Assembly (NCBI GenBank): GCA_000727475.1
Contig: KL647295.1
Span: 3,477,988 to 3,541,987 of the forward strand
Direction: 5' to 3'
Length of the DNA: 64,000 bases
Source of the DNA: Sarcocystis neurona
Lineage: Eukaryota; Apicomplexa; Conoidasida; Eucoccidiorida; Sarcocystidae
Every line of letters begins with the position of its first letter. Position 1 is the stretch's first letter. Both the position numbers and the translations under genes were made by a program. Below the pieces are notes generated by a model. The model was not told where the DNA came from. It did no database searches and was given only the letters and a program-made list of their open reading frames with translations. Shown here piece after piece: positions 62,030-64,000 of the stretch.

Positions 62030-63780
62030 CGCAGGGAAAGTCGTCCTGCAGTATCACCGTATCTGCACCAGCGCCTCCTTCGGCAAGGCGGCAAACGAAG
62101 ACGCAGCACCCCGCCAGCAACACACATACTACACACGCCTGCATGCGTCTCTCTCCGTCGCGTGTGTGTATACACACGCAAATATAGAGAGACGAATACG
62201 AATATACTGGACTTCCTTCGTCCTGCTCCCTTTCTCTGTGTAGACACATATACAAATGAATGTGAATACACACATATATATACACGTACGGATGTGAAGA
62301 GAGGTATATACATCCAACCCATCGGGCTCTGCATAGCTGCACACATATATATGTACGGATTTGAAGTGGAACATATATATACAGATATATAGACGCAAAT
62401 ACAAATATACACACATATATACGTATAGAGAGAGGGGGAGACGAAGAGACGGACAGAAACCCATAAATATATACGTATATGTATGTATACATATATGTGC
62501 GTCTATATATATATATAGACATAGGGAGACGCGAGTATGCACACGCATATGCACGTCTCCGTATCTCTCCGTGTATCCGTCCTGGGCGTCTCTCTTACCT
62601 TCTGGTATTTATCTGCCTATCTATATATATAAACCTGCTGGCATATATATATATATATGTGCTGCTATCAAAGTACCTGCTGGTATATATATATATATGT
62701 GCTGCTATCAAAGTACCTGCTGGTATATATATATATGTGCTGCTATCAAAGTACCTGCTGGTATATATATATATATGTGCTGCTATCAAAGTACCTGCTG
62801 GCTATATATATATATATATATATGTGCTGCTATCAAAGTACCTGCTGGTATATATATATATATGTGTACCTGTCTCTATATAGACCTGCTGGTATATATT
62901 TGCTTCTTTTCTCTCCGTGTCTCCGTGTCTTTTTCTCTGTATATAAAACTGGACAGAGCGAGACGTATTCGAATGTGGACATGCACATATATAAATATAC
63001 GAAACTACAAATCACGCACACTTCTTCCATGCCTTCGACGGAAATATATATGCATGCATTTATAGGGAGACAAACACACGAATATCGTAGACAAATAGAC
63101 CGGTGTAAAATCATATATATTAATGTAAATACCTCTACACACATATATATACATAGAGGAATACGCATATGAATACGTATATATACATACACATATAGAG
63201 AGAGAGACAGATATATATAGTAATATGCATATGAATGTGTATACATATATATATATATGTATACAAATAGATACATATAGTAATAGGCATATGAATACGT
63301 ATATATACATATTCACACATATATATAGACAGATAGATATGGTAATAGGCATATGAGTATGTATATATACATACACACATATATATAGAGATACATAGAC
63401 AGACACGACTGTCAATATATATACACATATATATATCAATGTATGTAAGTGCACATATATAAGTAGAGATACGCATATACAGATAGATAGAAAGACGACC
63501 GCAAGTATATATGTATGTGTAGGTGAATACGACTATGAAGAAGATATGTGTATTGTGTGTAGCCTTGTCTCTATATGAGTATGGACAGTATTATAGACGT
63601 TTGTACTTGTATATATATGTATATATACAGGCATCCCCGTGTATATAAGAGCCTTTAGGTATACGCGCACCTCTATATTTATAACCGATGAACACAACAT
63701 ATATGTGTTTGTATCTTGGAAAGGACGTAGAAGTGTTTGTGGACACATGCAACATATGCGAGAATGGAAGAGAAGTTGTG
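62030..63780. repeat. TA/TG-rich microsatellite region
   Basis: Almost continuous runs of TATATA, TACATA and CATATG with short GAGAGA tracts. Likely intron or intergenic DNA. ORFs here translate to Tyr/Ile/Cys/Val runs typical of TA/TG repeats and are not credible genes. Confidence 0.85.
62659..62860. repeat. Tandem repeat of 38-47 bp, five copies, with variable TA tails
   Basis: The core GTGCTGCTATCAAAGTACCT followed by GCTGG occurs at 62659, 62699, 62737, 62777 and 62824. The cores look identical. The intervening TA tract differs in length in almost every copy, so core duplication and TA slippage act together. Confidence 0.95.
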
Positions 63781-63784
63781 AGCA

Positions 63785-64000
63785 ACGCCGCGCAGCTGCC
63801 ACCGCCGCGAAGATGCAGCAGCAGCAGCAGCAAAGGCAGCGTCTTCTTCTTGAAGAGGAGAAGAGGAAAAAGTGCCGGAAAGGCAGCGGCGCGCTCTCTC
63901 AAAAGAGAAACGAGAAGCAGCACCAGCAGCTATGCCACCACTGCCTCGCCTGTTGCGCGTTCTTGGCTTCACGCTGCCGAAACGCTCTCAAGAAATGCTG
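63785..64000. other. Unresolved coding-like fragment at window end
   Basis: Sequence composition changes sharply from TA-rich to GC-balanced with a short CAG run. Plus-strand frames read Q/K/E-rich (MQQQQQQRQR, LLLEEEKRKKC) or, from an ATG at 63931, PPLPRLLRVLGFTLPKRSQE. A minus frame reads AAAAAASSRRW-like sequence. It may be an upstream exon of the bromodomain gene or the start of a plus-strand gene. The window ends before this can be settled. Confidence 0.35.

Noticed and set aside
62361..63476. ORFs on both strands rich in Tyr, Ile, Cys and Val
   Set aside because: Direct translations of TA/TG microsatellites and of the tandem repeat; no non-repetitive coding content.

Overview
This is eukaryotic nuclear DNA. 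Three minus-strand genes are recognisable by homology and are interrupted by GT..AG introns. The sequence alternates between repeat-poor stretches (about 1-18.8 kb and 22-53 kb) and a segment packed with CAG/CTG triplets (about 53.1-60 kb, plus the first exon of one gene at 18.8-21.5 kb). On the coding strand the triplets give Ala, Gln and Ser runs. Long TA, GT and AC microsatellites separate the genes. This mosaic, with about 50% GC and very large low-complexity proteins, points to a coccidian apicomplexan of the Eimeria/Cyclospora type. That assignment is inference from composition and style, not from a species marker.

Layout. 1-3.9 kb: no gene recognised. 3.9-10.75 kb: short minus-strand exons that I group into two putative genes, one with an organelle-type N-terminus and PPR-like helices. 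11.88-21.5 kb: an eight-exon minus-strand gene for SUMO-activating enzyme subunit 2 (UBA2/SAE2), assembled here by homology and splice phase. 22-28.2 kb: no confident gene, several small duplications. 28.2-40.16 kb: a two-exon minus-strand gene for an eIF2-alpha kinase of about 3747 residues, with two giant inserts in the kinase domain and a C-terminal PH-like domain. 40.2-53 kb: two weak minus-strand gene candidates, a 136-bp minisatellite and TA repeats. 53.1-61.4 kb: a BRWD/PHIP-type bromodomain protein extremely rich in CAG-encoded residues, whose 5' part lies upstream. 61.3-63.8 kb: TA-rich intronic or intergenic DNA with a 38-47 bp tandem repeat. 63.8-64 kb: an unresolved CAG-containing fragment.

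The three firm genes cover SUMO conjugation (nucleus), stress-regulated translation initiation, and acetyl-lysine reading on chromatin. They are unrelated in pathway. All three, and all weaker candidates, lie on the minus strand. No virus, toxin, CRISPR array, IS element, rRNA or convincing tRNA was seen. The 5' and 3' ends of the weaker genes are uncertain because exons were found by eye from reading frame plus splice sites.
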